Positions 31,870 through 44,812 of a DNA stretch of 64,000 nucleotides are shown here, piece after piece. The notes beneath the pieces are model-generated. The model was not told the origin of the DNA, did no database searches, and worked only from the letters and a program-made list of their open reading frames with translations. The DNA is from Trileptium ribeirensis (lineage: Eukaryota; Nematoda; Enoplea; Enoplida; Thoracostomopsidae), in NCBI GenBank assembly GCA_030248225.1, contig JASANE010012378.1, positions 1 to 64,000 of the forward strand. Reading direction: 5' to 3'. The position numbers were made by a program, and so were the translations under genes. Each line of letters starts with the position of its first letter. The first letter of the stretch is position 1.

Positions 31870-32880
31870 AATTTCAAACTTTTCCGATTGGTCATCGGAA
31901 AGAACATCGCAAAACAAGGGACTACAAGTCGCCTCCAATTGGACAGCGACAAAAACGCAAGATTAAAATACAGGCAAAATTTTTGAGGTCAGGCGTACCG
32001 CTCCAAATTATGGAATCAACTTGACTTGGCAGCGAGGAAATTGGTCGGCTCTACTGACCTGCTCCATCGCCATAGCTAGTATGTGTTATTTTTTGCACCA
32101 AACGGCGTCATTCAAGTCGATCTTGCTTCGCACGAGAACGGGCTTCCAGAGCTTCGCGAAGGACAAGCTCAGCTTGTGCTGGTTCGGTCGGGATCAAAGC
32201 TTGTAAGTATGGGTTAGGCGTTGGGAAAATGGGGTTTATTTTCTCCAAGATTAGAAAACAGGTAGACATAAAGATTTTACACATGCTCTAAAATTCATAG
32301 GTTTGCACACAGCTATTGATACCCTCTTGACTTGTGTTTTCTGTTGCCTATGGCAAGACTCTTTCGGTCTAGAATTGCTACACAAGTCAGTTCTCCAGAA
32401 TTAACCAAGCTATGGTGGAAAGTTTCGGTGTAATTAATTTAAGTAGGAAAGTTCTATTTGAAGTCTTTCTTATTCCCCGAGGTAGATTTCATGAAAAATT
32501 AATCGGATTTTATAGATCAAACGTCTCACGCTTATTGAGCTGAGTTAAGGGCTTAGAGGATTTTTCCCTGAGCTGATATCGGTTACAAATTTTACTGAGA
32601 ATGAATTTCTCTCCGAGGATCTTGCGTTGAGTTATTGTGAAGTTGGTTTTAATTTTTGTAACGCAGATGAATATCCGGCGATCATACAGCGTTTGGGGCC
32701 AAACGAATAACATTTGTCGGAAGGAGGGCGTGACCTTCGGGTGTTCCGCCATAACCTCATGGCGGGTAAAAAATTGTTGCTGCTAGGCTGAGCTAAAAAT
32801 TTTGGGGATCAAGGCCCGACTTTCGAGCCGAAGAATGTCCCTTGGCCCTTATGTCATGAAGAAAAATTTTAGGACTGACT
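31870..32880. repeat. diverged direct repeat, copy B
   Basis: This is the partner of 28,570-29,550, in the same orientation but AT-richer. The matched blocks occur in the same order, including the donor-like TTGTAAGTATGG near 32,200 and GAAGTCTTTCTTATTCCCCG near 32,460. The two could be diverged LTRs or a segmental tandem duplication. Confidence 0.55.
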
Positions 32881-35800
32881 TTTTAGTTGATAGCTTCAGT
32901 TTTTGGATAAATGGCTTTCTCGAATTGTGCGACTGTCTCTCATTCTTCTACGTTTGAAATTGGTAAAATTGCAGCACCGTGATGTCGTGAATTTTATAGA
33001 GCTGCTACCAACTGATAGGAGTGCTCGCGTTCCCTAGAGTCCGTCAATATTCCAGAAGATCTTAAGGGATCACGGTTTATAGGCATTTCTTTATGCGAGT
33101 AGGTTTCTCGTATGGTTACTGGCTTGAGCCGCCGCCTAGCGTTCCAAATTATGCAGAATCGTTTTAAACTGCCACCTTGTGAAGCTTCGGGAAATCTTGC
33201 CAATCATGATCTTGACAGAAAACATTTATATTAAATTTTTGAGGTTCCGTTCCAAGTACACAAATCGACCGGCAAACGAGCGGTAGAGATTGCATTGTTC
33301 TGGGAGATTAAGTAAGGGCTCATCTTGGTTTAAAAATTTAGCACGTGAATGAAGATCATGGATTCAGGAAAAATTCATCAAATTGCACGCGCACCCACCC
33401 TTGAAATCTAATTTGGTTCTGAGAAAATGTGGTCCCCAGATCCGTCGAGAACAAGACCTTTAAATATTTTTCAGAGCATATTGATCGCTGAGATTTTGGA
33501 TTTTTCCTTGTTTTCGCACTGTGATCCATTAAGTCTATTACAATTTCAGCTTTCAAATTATTCATCACAGATTACAAATTCACAGATATATTCAGATTCG
33601 GTATGTATACGTAGTTCTCTCTCTCTCTGCTGTCATGATAGATATGTTGTTGGCACGACAGGGAGGCGCTTGTTTGCGCCTGTGCGGCGAACACACTCGC
33701 GAATATTATTCATACGAGAATTGGAAATTTACACATGTATTGGAAGACTGCACTACATACATAACCACACAAGCAACGACAATATACGGACAACGTGGGC
33801 AAGGGAGAGGATTGGAAAAGATTAAAATAAGAGACAGAAGCGGGGTGATAGGTTCAGGTCTAAAACTATGAGCCGACTAGCCGGTTTAGACAAATTTAGA
33901 ACTAAACTGGTCACGGAAGCAATTAAGAGCGTAAAGGTGAAAAATAAAATATATCTTTACCAAATTTAGCAGAAATCAAACCAAATTGCCATTGGATTTT
34001 TCGCTGGCTTTGAGGCATGCCTGTGCTAGAACCACGGGATCGGAGGAATGCCAGAATGGGCTTATCTTGGCGGTTATGAACTAAGTTGAGTAATGGTAGC
34101 CACATTTAGTTTCACGATAAGGTTAATCTGCGATCCTTGGCATGAATTACCGGAGACGTAAACAACGGGGTTATTCTTTCAGTTACAAAAATAGACACAA
34201 TGACTTGAAAACACGTTGCCTTTATAAGCACTAAAAACATTCTTAAGTCGGCTATCTTCATCTTCCAAATCTAAAATTTACCTAAGCTACGCATCGGCCA
34301 TAGTGATAACCTTGACACACTAAACTGCCAAGGTCATGGCTTGGCAGTGCAGTAATTTTCGACGATCAATGCATCGTGATTCCAACAATCTTGCAAAATT
34401 AATAATTCTTGTAAAAATGTACTAGCGTAAGACCAAAGCTAGTAGTGTCGGCTTTAGTATAAACTACTAAGGACGCAAATAACAACAGAATTAGGTGTAA
34501 CGTCAAACTGGGCTGAGAGTTGATCTCAGCGAGAAAAAGAATCGCGGTCGATATCCATATCGACAGGTGTTACTTGCAAAACGTGATGTACCAGCAAAAC
34601 ATTTATTTATATTTGTTTGATCACAAAATCTAAAATTTACTGGGTTTAAATTAGTCTGGATTACATGGTTGAGAGCATTGAAATATTTATAGGATTACAG
34701 GTTGTAACCAGCCTGTCGGACAGTGAAATTTGGTTGACTTAATAAGAAACTTTCACGGATTTAGCTTAGGACTGACTTAAATACGACTGCGGGGGGACTC
34801 CGGGATCTAAAAATTGCATTTTGCACCATGCTACAACGTAGCTTGTCGGTCTTGCACCTATGAAGACAGCGTTAAGTCACGCTTATGGTCACTTAGGTCG
34901 CTTACGCTCACTTTAGGTCTTATATTGTATAATGTAACTTTTACTAGGGTTACAATTGAATTAGAGTCCATGGAAACAACCTTAAACCATAGTTTAGTAG
35001 AAAATAAATATCATACTTCACTTTTACTAGAACTAATAAGATCAGTGTGTAGTAAGGCAACTTATCGTCCACCAAGATTTTAAGACTAGGAAATATGAAA
35101 GGCTACCGCCCTTCACCAGAACCGCTAAGGTATTAAGATCTTTGTAGGCGCGAATGTCGCGCCCGTAAAATGAACGCACGGTGTCACAACAAAACACGAG
35201 TGTCGCTATAGGTTAGTTGCGTACCGTGGTCCGATAAAAAGTTCAGACGGAATTTTGTAAATGTAATTCATTAAAAATATTAAAACTGCCATGGTTGGAT
35301 AGTGTAACAGTCACGGCTACGGCTCCGTATTATTACCATAGGAAGAGTGATAAAAGGTTTCAGAATGACCAGAATGAGCACTGGGCAAAATATAGCCTTG
35401 TTTCGGCCCGCGGTTCGAAGTGTAAAGCTACAGCTAAGTTAGGATTCATTGTAATAATGAGCGCCGATAGCCAGTGTCAAACATATACGTTTGGGGCTCT
35501 GTCTCAACTTCAAAAAATTAGTCTTCATCCCGGTGAGACTGACTACGAGGTTGATTAAGGTAATTTATCTGATACTTAAGGTTCCGTCAAATTATTAGGT
35601 TTACACAAGTTTTGAACACAACATAGGCTAATGGGAAACTTCTTTAGAGGAAATGGTCGAAGCTTCGAAAAAGAAAATAAATTAAAGGCGAAAACAAATG
35701 TGTGTGTTCGGAGTCGACAATAGGATTTCGAGCACATTGATGATTTAACTCTTTACTCAGGAGTATAAATTTTACTAAGTAGTAAATTATAGCTGGCCTA

Positions 35801-37319
35801 TGGGCACGCTTCAATATACCGTAGGTGTAGACTCTGAGCGATAGTCCGACGATAAAAAAATATTTTCTGCAAAAACGGAGCCACCTGCGCGGCCTACACG
35901 TATGTTAATTGTATAAAGATTTTAACATAATTTGAGGAAAATATAATCTTTAGTAGCTTTCCATTTAGCTCAGAGATCTGGATATGAGAGGCTGCACGGG
36001 GTTCGCCTTTTTAGGATCTGAAATAGTCACCCTTAACGTTCAATAACGACCTACACTGTACATATATTACGGTTCAGGAATACACTGAGGCAGATATCAT
36101 GTGTAGAATTGATGAAAACGATCACTTGGCGATGGCTTGGCCAACACACTGAAATAAAATCGGAATATCAATGATTGGGTCTTTTGTTCGTTTCTGGTTG
36201 CGTCTATATGATAAAACGTTTTGTCCGTCTGGACTGGTCGGCGATCTACTTTACGGCCTGTGCACAAAAGATCCCAAGCTCTAGGGTGTGAGGATGACTA
36301 TTTGTACTAACTTGTTGAAGAATAGTAAATGTATAGAAGAAAAAGTCCACGAAAATCATAACGGCGAATCAAATTGACACACGCACGAACAAGTATAAAT
36401 ATATTTCGAAATTAACAAGCCAAAAATATAGTTTACTCCAATTGCAGGATACCCGTCCAACGTTGAACTTCCATGGACTGTCGGAACTCTGTGTGGGCCA
36501 CACTAGGCAATTACTTGCAGAGCGAACTTTTGCTTTAAAAGGCTTAGAGCGACCCTATATTCACAAAACATCGTAGTTGATACATTTCCTAAACGTTCAA
36601 TATCATTCGAATATGATTAAATTAACAAACTTAGATGGTAATAGATCGACACAGGGAATATCGATGACATTATGGCCTGTGAGCAGGAATTAGTGTCGGG
36701 CTCCCTGCGGTCATCAGCAATCATACCAGATACTACTAGACGCGCACGTAACTAATCGTCTTCGGCTTGCTAAGCTCCATAGCTTCTTGAGTATGACCAG
36801 GAAAAACGACAAATTTAATTCACTAAAATTCCACAAAAAATTGGTTATGATCGCCTGGTTTGTAGGGCTGGTGTTCTATAGTTTCGTCATGAAGCCGCGC
36901 TGTAAATCAATTTACCAAGGTGTACGAGACGCCCCTATCTATTACATTTTTCTTACATCGTCGTACGAACACATAACAATTTTGCACGACTGACACCGAC
37001 TGTAGCTAATAAGGTTTATTAGTCAACTGTACTGTGTAGTTTTAATTTTCGATACTTGTATCTAGGCTATATGCATGTTGATGAAATAATGCAGCACGCG
37101 GTCAATGAAACTGTAGGAAAACAAGGTGTGCCTGACATTGTCGAGAAGTGGCAATACCCCTAGCTAACTACAACCAAAAATAATTTCTAAGAAACATGAG
37201 AGTGCGGAAGCCCCGTCCGAGTGCAGCAACCACTACCAATACAAAACATATAGATTCATTAAATTTGTCTTTCAGAACAGAATCGATTCAGGTTGGTATC
37301 ATACCAGAGCCAAATAACC
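32881..37319. other. AT-rich intergenic DNA, nothing recognised
   Basis: Composition falls back from the GC-richer retroelement block to the AT-rich background across about 33-34 kb. Short frames (up to 132 codons at 33,427-33,825) match no family I know. There is a short CT repeat near 33,615. Confidence 0.4.
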
Positions 37320-37490
37320 CATCAGTGGGTATGACTACCTGGAAAACGTCATATAATCTTCCGGTGGACGACATGACTACCTGGAAAACGTTATATAACC
37401 CACCGGTTTGTGTGATTGACTACCTGGAAAACGTTATATAACCCACCTGTGAACTATATGACGACCTGTAAAACATTTTATAACCCATCG
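37320..37490 (+). repeat. ~42-bp tandem repeat, four units
   Basis: The unit ATGACTACCTGGAAAACG followed by TTATATAACCCACCGGT starts near 37,331, 37,373, 37,416 and 37,458. The last unit is diverged. Open frames of about 80 codons across it come from the repeat. Confidence 0.8.
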
Positions 37491-38279
37491 GTGTGTTACG
37501 TAAACCTACAGAATAAAACTCTATTTTGTAGGTATTGTCGTGAATGCAAAAAAATGTACAATTTGCGATCGGTGAACGGAAGATTGCTTATTTTCGACCG
37601 GAAACCGTTCTGTGACGAGAAAGTTTATACACAACAGGATGGTAGTAGTAGCAGGTGAAGTTTTGCTTTGGAACTGACTACGACTGCGAAGTCACGAAGT
37701 TAATATCGCTCAGTGCTAATATAAACTACAAAGTTTATCTGCCATCCAATATATAAATATTACGCAATAACTGAATTATATTACAAAATAGATCCTGTTC
37801 TAAATTATTGAGCAACGAATTTATATACTTACGCAATTAAGCGCAAATCAATTCAGTAAAAATTCGGAACACTAAGATTTTAGACTAGACTAAGATACAC
37901 GCTTGGTGTCCAAACAGAGGCGAAACTTACGATACAAAAGTAGCCCCTAAAAACATTTCATATTTCAGGGCATTACAAATCGAAATTAGGATTAATCGAA
38001 ATTTTTTTCCGCTGGTAAAGTAAATAAAACGTTTAATGGCAGTTTAACGTATATATTGCTTGACTAACCCTTTAATACGCATTGTGAAGTAGTATGCTAC
38101 CTGAGCTTGTCGTGTAATGTCAAGATAGCACGTTCGTTCCTAAGATACCGAGCAACAGACTCTACATTGCACAGCGGTTAGTATATACATATGCAACTGT
38201 CAATTGACAACCCGGTTGCGATTTCTGGCACCGGCTTGCGTGTGTCAAATTGCACTATACACAAAATGGTTTGGACATT
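37491..38279. other. AT-rich intergenic DNA
   Basis: No feature recognised on either strand. Confidence 0.4.
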
Positions 38280-38525
38280 AAAGCGACAGCAATTGGATCC
38301 ATCCAGCTCCTAAAATCAATCTAAATATCGCTGAGATTAGCTCGAAACCGATAACAGTTAGTCCCCTCTAGCTCCTATATTCAACCACAATACTGTTAAC
38401 ATACTTCGAAAGCGACAACAATTAGATCTCTCTAATTATTAAATTCAATCTCAATATCGTTGAGGTCAGTTTGAAAGCGATAACAATTACATTCATCTAG
38501 CTTCTATATTCAAATCATAATAGAA
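38280..38525 (+). repeat. ~64-bp tandem repeat, about four units
   Basis: Units begin with AAAGCGACAACAATTAG or variants near 38,282, 38,345, 38,409 and 38,473, each followed by a TCTAGCTCCTATATTCAA-like stretch. The units are clearly diverged. Confidence 0.7.
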
Positions 38526-41500
38526 CTGCTTGCTCCCAGTTGTAGGAAAGAAGCTTCGATCTAAAAGTTAATTATAACCCATAAAACATGAAAATGTATA
38601 AAGGTTTAACTCCTACAATCGATTTAATTGAAACGGAGCGAGAGGAGGGAGCGGAGTTTGCATTTATAGCTTTGATAGGTAGCGGTGTAAATCGCAAAAA
38701 ATTTTTGTCAGTCTGCGGAGAGCATTGGATGGATGGATCTTCGCAATTTTTTTACTTCATCACAAATTCAGTTGATATGTGCCCTTTCATTAAACGTTAA
38801 ACCAGCCGACCACGTCTTCCGGATACAAATGTTACCAAAAATGTCAACGGCCATATTGTTAAAACTCAGCCATCCGGGTATCTATCTTTCGTGACCTATA
38901 TCTCGAGATAGAGGCTTCGCAGAGAAAAATGAAAAACTCTTTCCTGAATTTTCTCAGCGAGAGCTACAATTTTTGTCATAGCTCGAGCTGTTATGTATTT
39001 TTGGTCAAACCTGACGCTGCTATGAGCCAAAGATAAATACTCCTAAAACGTGAAAATTTCAAAAATTATGCAAACCAAGTTTGTTTGTCGGAATGAACGA
39101 CGGGATTATACGGTTATTATCCTATTAAACACGATGGCTTCATTGTTTTACCCCATATTGGCTGGGTTATTAATCCTGCGGGACAGTGCCGAAGCAAAAT
39201 TAAATAAATTTAGGCACCAAAAAGAGTCAAATTTCGCCACTTTTCCAATACAGATGTATGTAGGCCAGTCGATAGTCTATAGGTTTCCGGATTTGCTAAA
39301 TACGATAAAAGCTATTGTATCTGTATGGTATATATGCATCAAATAAAGCAAGTCTTAGGGATCATGAGACGTAAAAATCACTCTTTAAATTATAGTTTTT
39401 TCTTAAAATCTGATTTATATATCTTAAAAGTTTAAGACATAAAAAGGCTAAATACCAAAATCAGAGTCCGAAATCTTTCTAGCTAGCTGTGTAATAAACT
39501 TTTCAATGTATTAACGCTACACAATACTAGTAACTCGCAAAACGAGGGAAACGGAGGAAGTATGGTTATTGTGCGCTGAGCAAACATTTCGTCGTCCTAA
39601 ATTCATGTCCCTGAGACCATTTATAATACTACGATAGCAATTATATACAGGCATTACTTCAATGGCAACGCTGTAGTTACTTTAGACATATATCAAAACT
39701 GAAAAACTAATAATTTTTTTTCTTCCAATGACCAAAAAGACGAATACTTTTGAAAGTTATAAATCATAAATAATTCAAAGAAAAATTATAATGTGAAGAG
39801 TAATTTTTATGTTGTAGGAACCCAACACTTGCCGTATTTGATGCATGTACAAAAAAAACAAAAACCACACAAAAACAAATGCTGAATCGTATTCAGCTAC
39901 AACGAAAAGGTATAGACACACCGTGTGACATGCATTCAACTATATTGAAAAACCGGCAAAATCTGACTATCGATGCCAAAATTTACCGAATTTTGCTTCG
40001 GCACCGTCCTACAGGATTAAGCCACCAAATTTGACGTTAAAACAATGAAATCAAAATGTTTAACGGGTTAAATGACCCTATAATCCTATCGTTCATTCCC
40101 AAAAAATTAAAACACTTGCTTACCAAAAGATTTGGAAATTTCACTTCTTAGGTGTATTTTTTTAACTTCGGCTGCTCAGACAAAAAATATATGACAGGAA
40201 AGTTGTACATCTCGATGAGCTGATTCTGATCCCATTTTTCGACGAGAAGCCTACGTTGCGAATCAATTGTTTCCGTATTGCCTGATTTCGCAAAAAAACC
40301 CTTAAAAACATGTTTATTGCCATACAGAACCTGACGCTGGAGTCGGAGGACTTAGCGTTCAACTGAAGGTTTCACTTTTGCTTTCAAACAAAACTTTTTG
40401 TCAAAATCCATTTATCGGAAGACGAATTATGTCAGACATGAACAGACAAAGAAATTTTCGTGATGTTTACTCCTGGAGGTCTCAGTCGAAACTCCTAACA
40501 CTTCGCTCGCTCCTTTTCAATAATTCAGAAAACGAACAGATACTGGTTTGGACCGTCGGCGTTGCATCTCTACAATGCGCGTAGCAAAATGCACAACTAA
40601 GGAATTATATGTTTGCTACAACAGTGTACAATTGGTATAATTTTCATAAAACAATGTATTAGATACAAAAATTGCACATTTTCCCAAATTTAGTGCACTA
40701 TATAGACCCGACGGTAGTTAGGTACGCAAATTGAAAAACATTAAATGATTCTATCTAAATGTGTTATATTATCTTAACGTTGGTCATCGGTGACAAAATG
40801 CACAACCTCAACAAAGTCTTGCAGTTACAGCTGGTACATCTAAAGCCAAAATACAGTGTTAACGCCTTTCTTCAGATATACACGACCTAAAACCTATAAA
40901 GACGGCATCTCTAACATGTTCCATCATGCCAGAAAGATGTATGGTTAACGGACCAAAAGTTTAGATTGACGTAAATACATTGAGTGATGAGATTATTTAC
41001 AAAAAGTATCAGATCTTTCTGTAGTATTCTTGAAATCTTCAGTTTTTTTAATAAAACAGGGCAATAATAGTTAAAAAGTAGCTTATCATTCCGCATATGA
41101 CAGATTGGTTCCGAGAAAAATGAAAATTAATAACCAAGATAGTTTGATGAATTTCATAATTATGGTTAGAATATTTCATCATCAGTAACAGTAACATACT
41201 TTTCAAACATAATTATGAAGACACAAAATATTTTGAGAAATTTGCCACATATTATTATATATCTCACTGTTAAGATTTTCATTTCAACGTTTTTCATAAA
41301 TTCCCGCGACTCAGTTAAATATGCCTTTTGTCTGTCAATATTGGCCATTACATCGTGCATGCTGAGATTATGAACATTGTAGAGCAAATATTCAGTAACT
41401 TGACGACAAATTTCTTAGTATTTGTGAAAACGGCAGATTCAAAAATGATACTAACTTGAAACAAACGCCAGAAATACACATTATCCACACAGTGAATTAC

Positions 41501-44500
41501 ATAAATTTCATTGACAGTTATACATCACATCATCAAGCTTCGGAGCCACTGGCAACCTAGTCCTTCGGTTACACTCCTTTTCACGGACAATGATCCGGGA
41601 TACTCAATACTCGAGACTGAAACGTTACCGTCATAAGGGATGTTAGCGAAAGTTTTTAACGAATAACTAACTATTCTTAATATACCTTTTGACGACACGA
41701 ATAATCTGAGAAATCTGAAAACATCTTTCAAAAACTCTTCAATTTTAGGGATATTTAGAGCGTGGGCATAGTCGTGACACCGGCGGGAATTTTTGTAGGC
41801 CGGAGGGCAACTTTTCCAACTGGTATCCAACAGTATTCCAGGCGTCCCAAAAATTATGTTTTCAAAAATTTTCTGCAATATTTTCTTAAAATGCTAAATT
41901 ATTCGGTACTGGCTATGCACGAAATATTTATTGCTCATTTTGAGTTTACAAATATCATTAATTAATTTGCGGTATACTTTATTCAATATGCACTCCTCCA
42001 CTCCACTACACAGTTTACGTGTAATACCGCAGTGCGATTTACGCTGCGGTTTCTGTTACAGTGTAACAAATATTTTAATCTCCAACTTGGTTCCCAAACT
42101 GTCTTCTGTTTAGAACGAAGCCTGCAATAAACCATAGTTACATGACTGTTAACGTTTAAAGAATATGCGTAATGGTATAGCTTGCAAGACTAGCGCGCTA
42201 CCATTACACCACAGGCCCCGATCACAGCGTGTTCAGCTACGCTATATACGCTAGCGTAGTGAGATACTACAATGGTATACGCTACCTTATTCGCAATTTT
42301 TTGTGGCCTAAATGTGGTAAGACGAATCCCGGACCTCTTCAGTTCGTAAGCCAATTCCCGCAGACACGTTCTAAAATATTCCGATATATCCACAGCGGAG
42401 TCGTGCAGCGCTGCGTAGTATAAAAATGTGTCGGATAATAAAAAGTGAAAACTATGTGAAGTTAAAAAAATTTTAGTTAAAACTATAATTTTCATTGCCG
42501 ACAAAAATCCTATTTACTGATGCCCAACTGAAATATCACGTACACGGTGCAAAGTACATAACTATTTACTATACTTATTGATATTTGCCTGTGCTCGGAG
42601 TAAAAGAAGCTTTAAAACTGTTCGTGCATTGAGAAAAGGTTATGTTTCGCCATGCCAACCTTTAAATAAAACGTACAATTTATTTATATATTACTTAACA
42701 AAATCAAATTGTACGTAATAAGCTGTCACCGCACGCCATAATATCCTGTTCAGTACACCGAGAGGCCGAACACCCCCTCCGCATGGCGCAATACGTAGCG
42801 GCTGGCCGCAATTAAATTGAACTGACCCGTCTGTGTCCAACACTGCTATTGCCACGTGGCAATAGTTGTGCACAGTCCTTTTTAACCGACTCGATCGTTA
42901 CTCCTAAAAAATAAAAATTTCATACTGCGAACAGTTATGGTATTACGCGAACCTATTTCACACCGCGAACATTAGGCGAACCTGTGGTATTACGAAATTA
43001 ATGTAAGCATATAATTTTTACCCCAGACACTGGTATAGTATATATGACATTAGGGAAAATGGCACATTCTCCCATAAATGATATACGGACAAAGCTATTG
43101 AAAAATTAAAACAGAGAAACTGAATATACATTAAATTAACTACAGTTGTGAACAGAAATAATAGCAAATCTTTAGCGAAAAATCATAGAATAGCAATGGA
43201 AGAACCGTTAATTTTAAGATTTGTTAATAAATTTGATAATCCTTTGGGAACGTTTTGCGAAAGATTTGCTTTTATTTCTGTTCTAAAGTCACAAAATTTA
43301 TATAAAGCACAGACAAAGCAGGTTTTTAAATTAAAACATCCCATATAAATATGAAATCACAATTTTTCTTTGTCTCAAAGCACACTTTTTACAATATCGA
43401 AATTTCTGTCTACAAAACATGAAACTAAAGATTTTTAAACGCAATTTTGAAAAAGATTTCCAGCAATAAAATGCTAAGGTACGAAAAACAAAAATTCAAT
43501 TACGAATGAAAGGTTCGAAATTTCAGTTCCGTTGCAAAAATTAAATTTTGCCTTTGTACAAAAAGCCGATTATTGGAAAGAACTTCGTAAAACCGGTACA
43601 GTAGAGATTATACATACATATAAGACACAAACTACTCATTATCAGATACCCGTCACAAAGATGTACCCAAAACTAACTTAGGTTACAATATACAAATTGG
43701 TACAATGATATCAGAATAATGTTGAACTAGTTGCATTGCTGACGGGTCTTGACGTTGTGTATCTTGTTAGTACCCCTATTTTATTGTCTGTTCGAATCTA
43801 GCTGATCTAAACGTCGCGCAATACTGTAGAATTATTAGTAATTATTTGTGTTCCGCATCAGGAATTAAACTAACCACGTCAAATTTCAAAGACAAATTAC
43901 TATTCGTCTGTTCTTAGTAACTAGTTGGTTCGCGTTGTAGCGAAACTGGTACATTATTACAAATTAAAAAGTATCGCCTGTTATTCTCTGTTAGGGTCCG
44001 ACTGATCTACTGTACCAAAACTAATTAATTACAAATCAAAAACTAACCGATCACACCATGCGGTTATAGATTCGTATAAGGTCTAGAATGCCCTATTACA
44101 AGTCAATATCCGATCTACAATACTCCAACGTGTCATCATACACCCTATGGAATGAGCTGTAAACATAATATGTATACTTATATCTCCCAACCTTATAAGC
44201 CGTGGAAATTTTGATCCAAATCCGTCTTCAAGTGAAGCAAAAGAACTAGCCGAGTTTCGGCCAAACAAAAATGTTTAGAGCTTGTTCTACAATAGAATGA
44301 TATATTGCCACTAATACTGTGTTTATATAACTCAAATAGAAATGCACTGTATAATTAGTCCAATCCATAGATGTCCAAACAAAAAATAGATTACGATATA
44401 CAAACATTTTGTCAAATTTTAAATTAAACAGCGGTTTTTACTTTGCTGTTCATTACTTGAAAGAGCTACTGAAGCAAGATGAATAATATCATAATGTATC

Positions 44501-44573
44501 CCATACAAGAGATCTTACACGCCAAAAAAATAAAAAAATTATGTGTAGCCAAAGCAGTTGTGATGTTAGTATA
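38526..44573. other. AT-rich intergenic DNA with scattered low-grade repeats
   Basis: I found no convincing exon. A patch at about 38,620-38,740 (AATTGAAACGGAG, then GGAGCGGAGTTT) resembles one at 48,070-48,160 and is probably a dispersed repeat. On the minus strand near 42,235-42,180 there is a tRNA A-box-like text (GGTGTAATGGTAGCGC) without a B box, so it is not a tRNA gene. Short frames such as 41,878-41,525 show no family signature. Confidence 0.4.
42846..42865. other. perfect 20-bp palindrome centred on CACGTG
   Basis: CTATTGCCACGTGGCAATAG equals its own reverse complement and contains an E-box core. It lies in a small GC-richer patch (about 42,720-42,870). No adjacent gene is visible, so a regulatory role is only a possibility. 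Confidence 0.6.
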
Positions 44574-44812
44574 AATTATTAACCAAATCAGCTAAACTTG
44601 CTCTTGGTGTGAAAAATGAATTTTCAATAATTTATTATTAACCAAAATAACTAAATTTGATCATTATTTTGGTGTGATAAATGAATTTTCAATCAGTTAT
44701 TAACCAAATCAACAAAATTCGGTCTTTATTTTGATGTGATAAATAAATTTTCAATCAGTTATTAATCAAATCAACAATATGTTCTCTTATTTTGGAGTGA
44801 AAATGAATTTTT
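44574..44812 (+). repeat. ~62-bp tandem repeat, four units
   Basis: The unit ATTAACCAAATCAACAAAAT, then TTATTTTGGTGTGATAAATG and AATTTTCAATCAGTT, starts near 44,575, 44,634, 44,698 and 44,760. Confidence 0.8.

Noticed and set aside
41525..41878. 117-codon minus-strand frame
   Set aside because: Background composition, no family match, no splice signals.
42180..42235. tRNA A-box-like text on the minus strand
   Set aside because: No B box or T arm follows.
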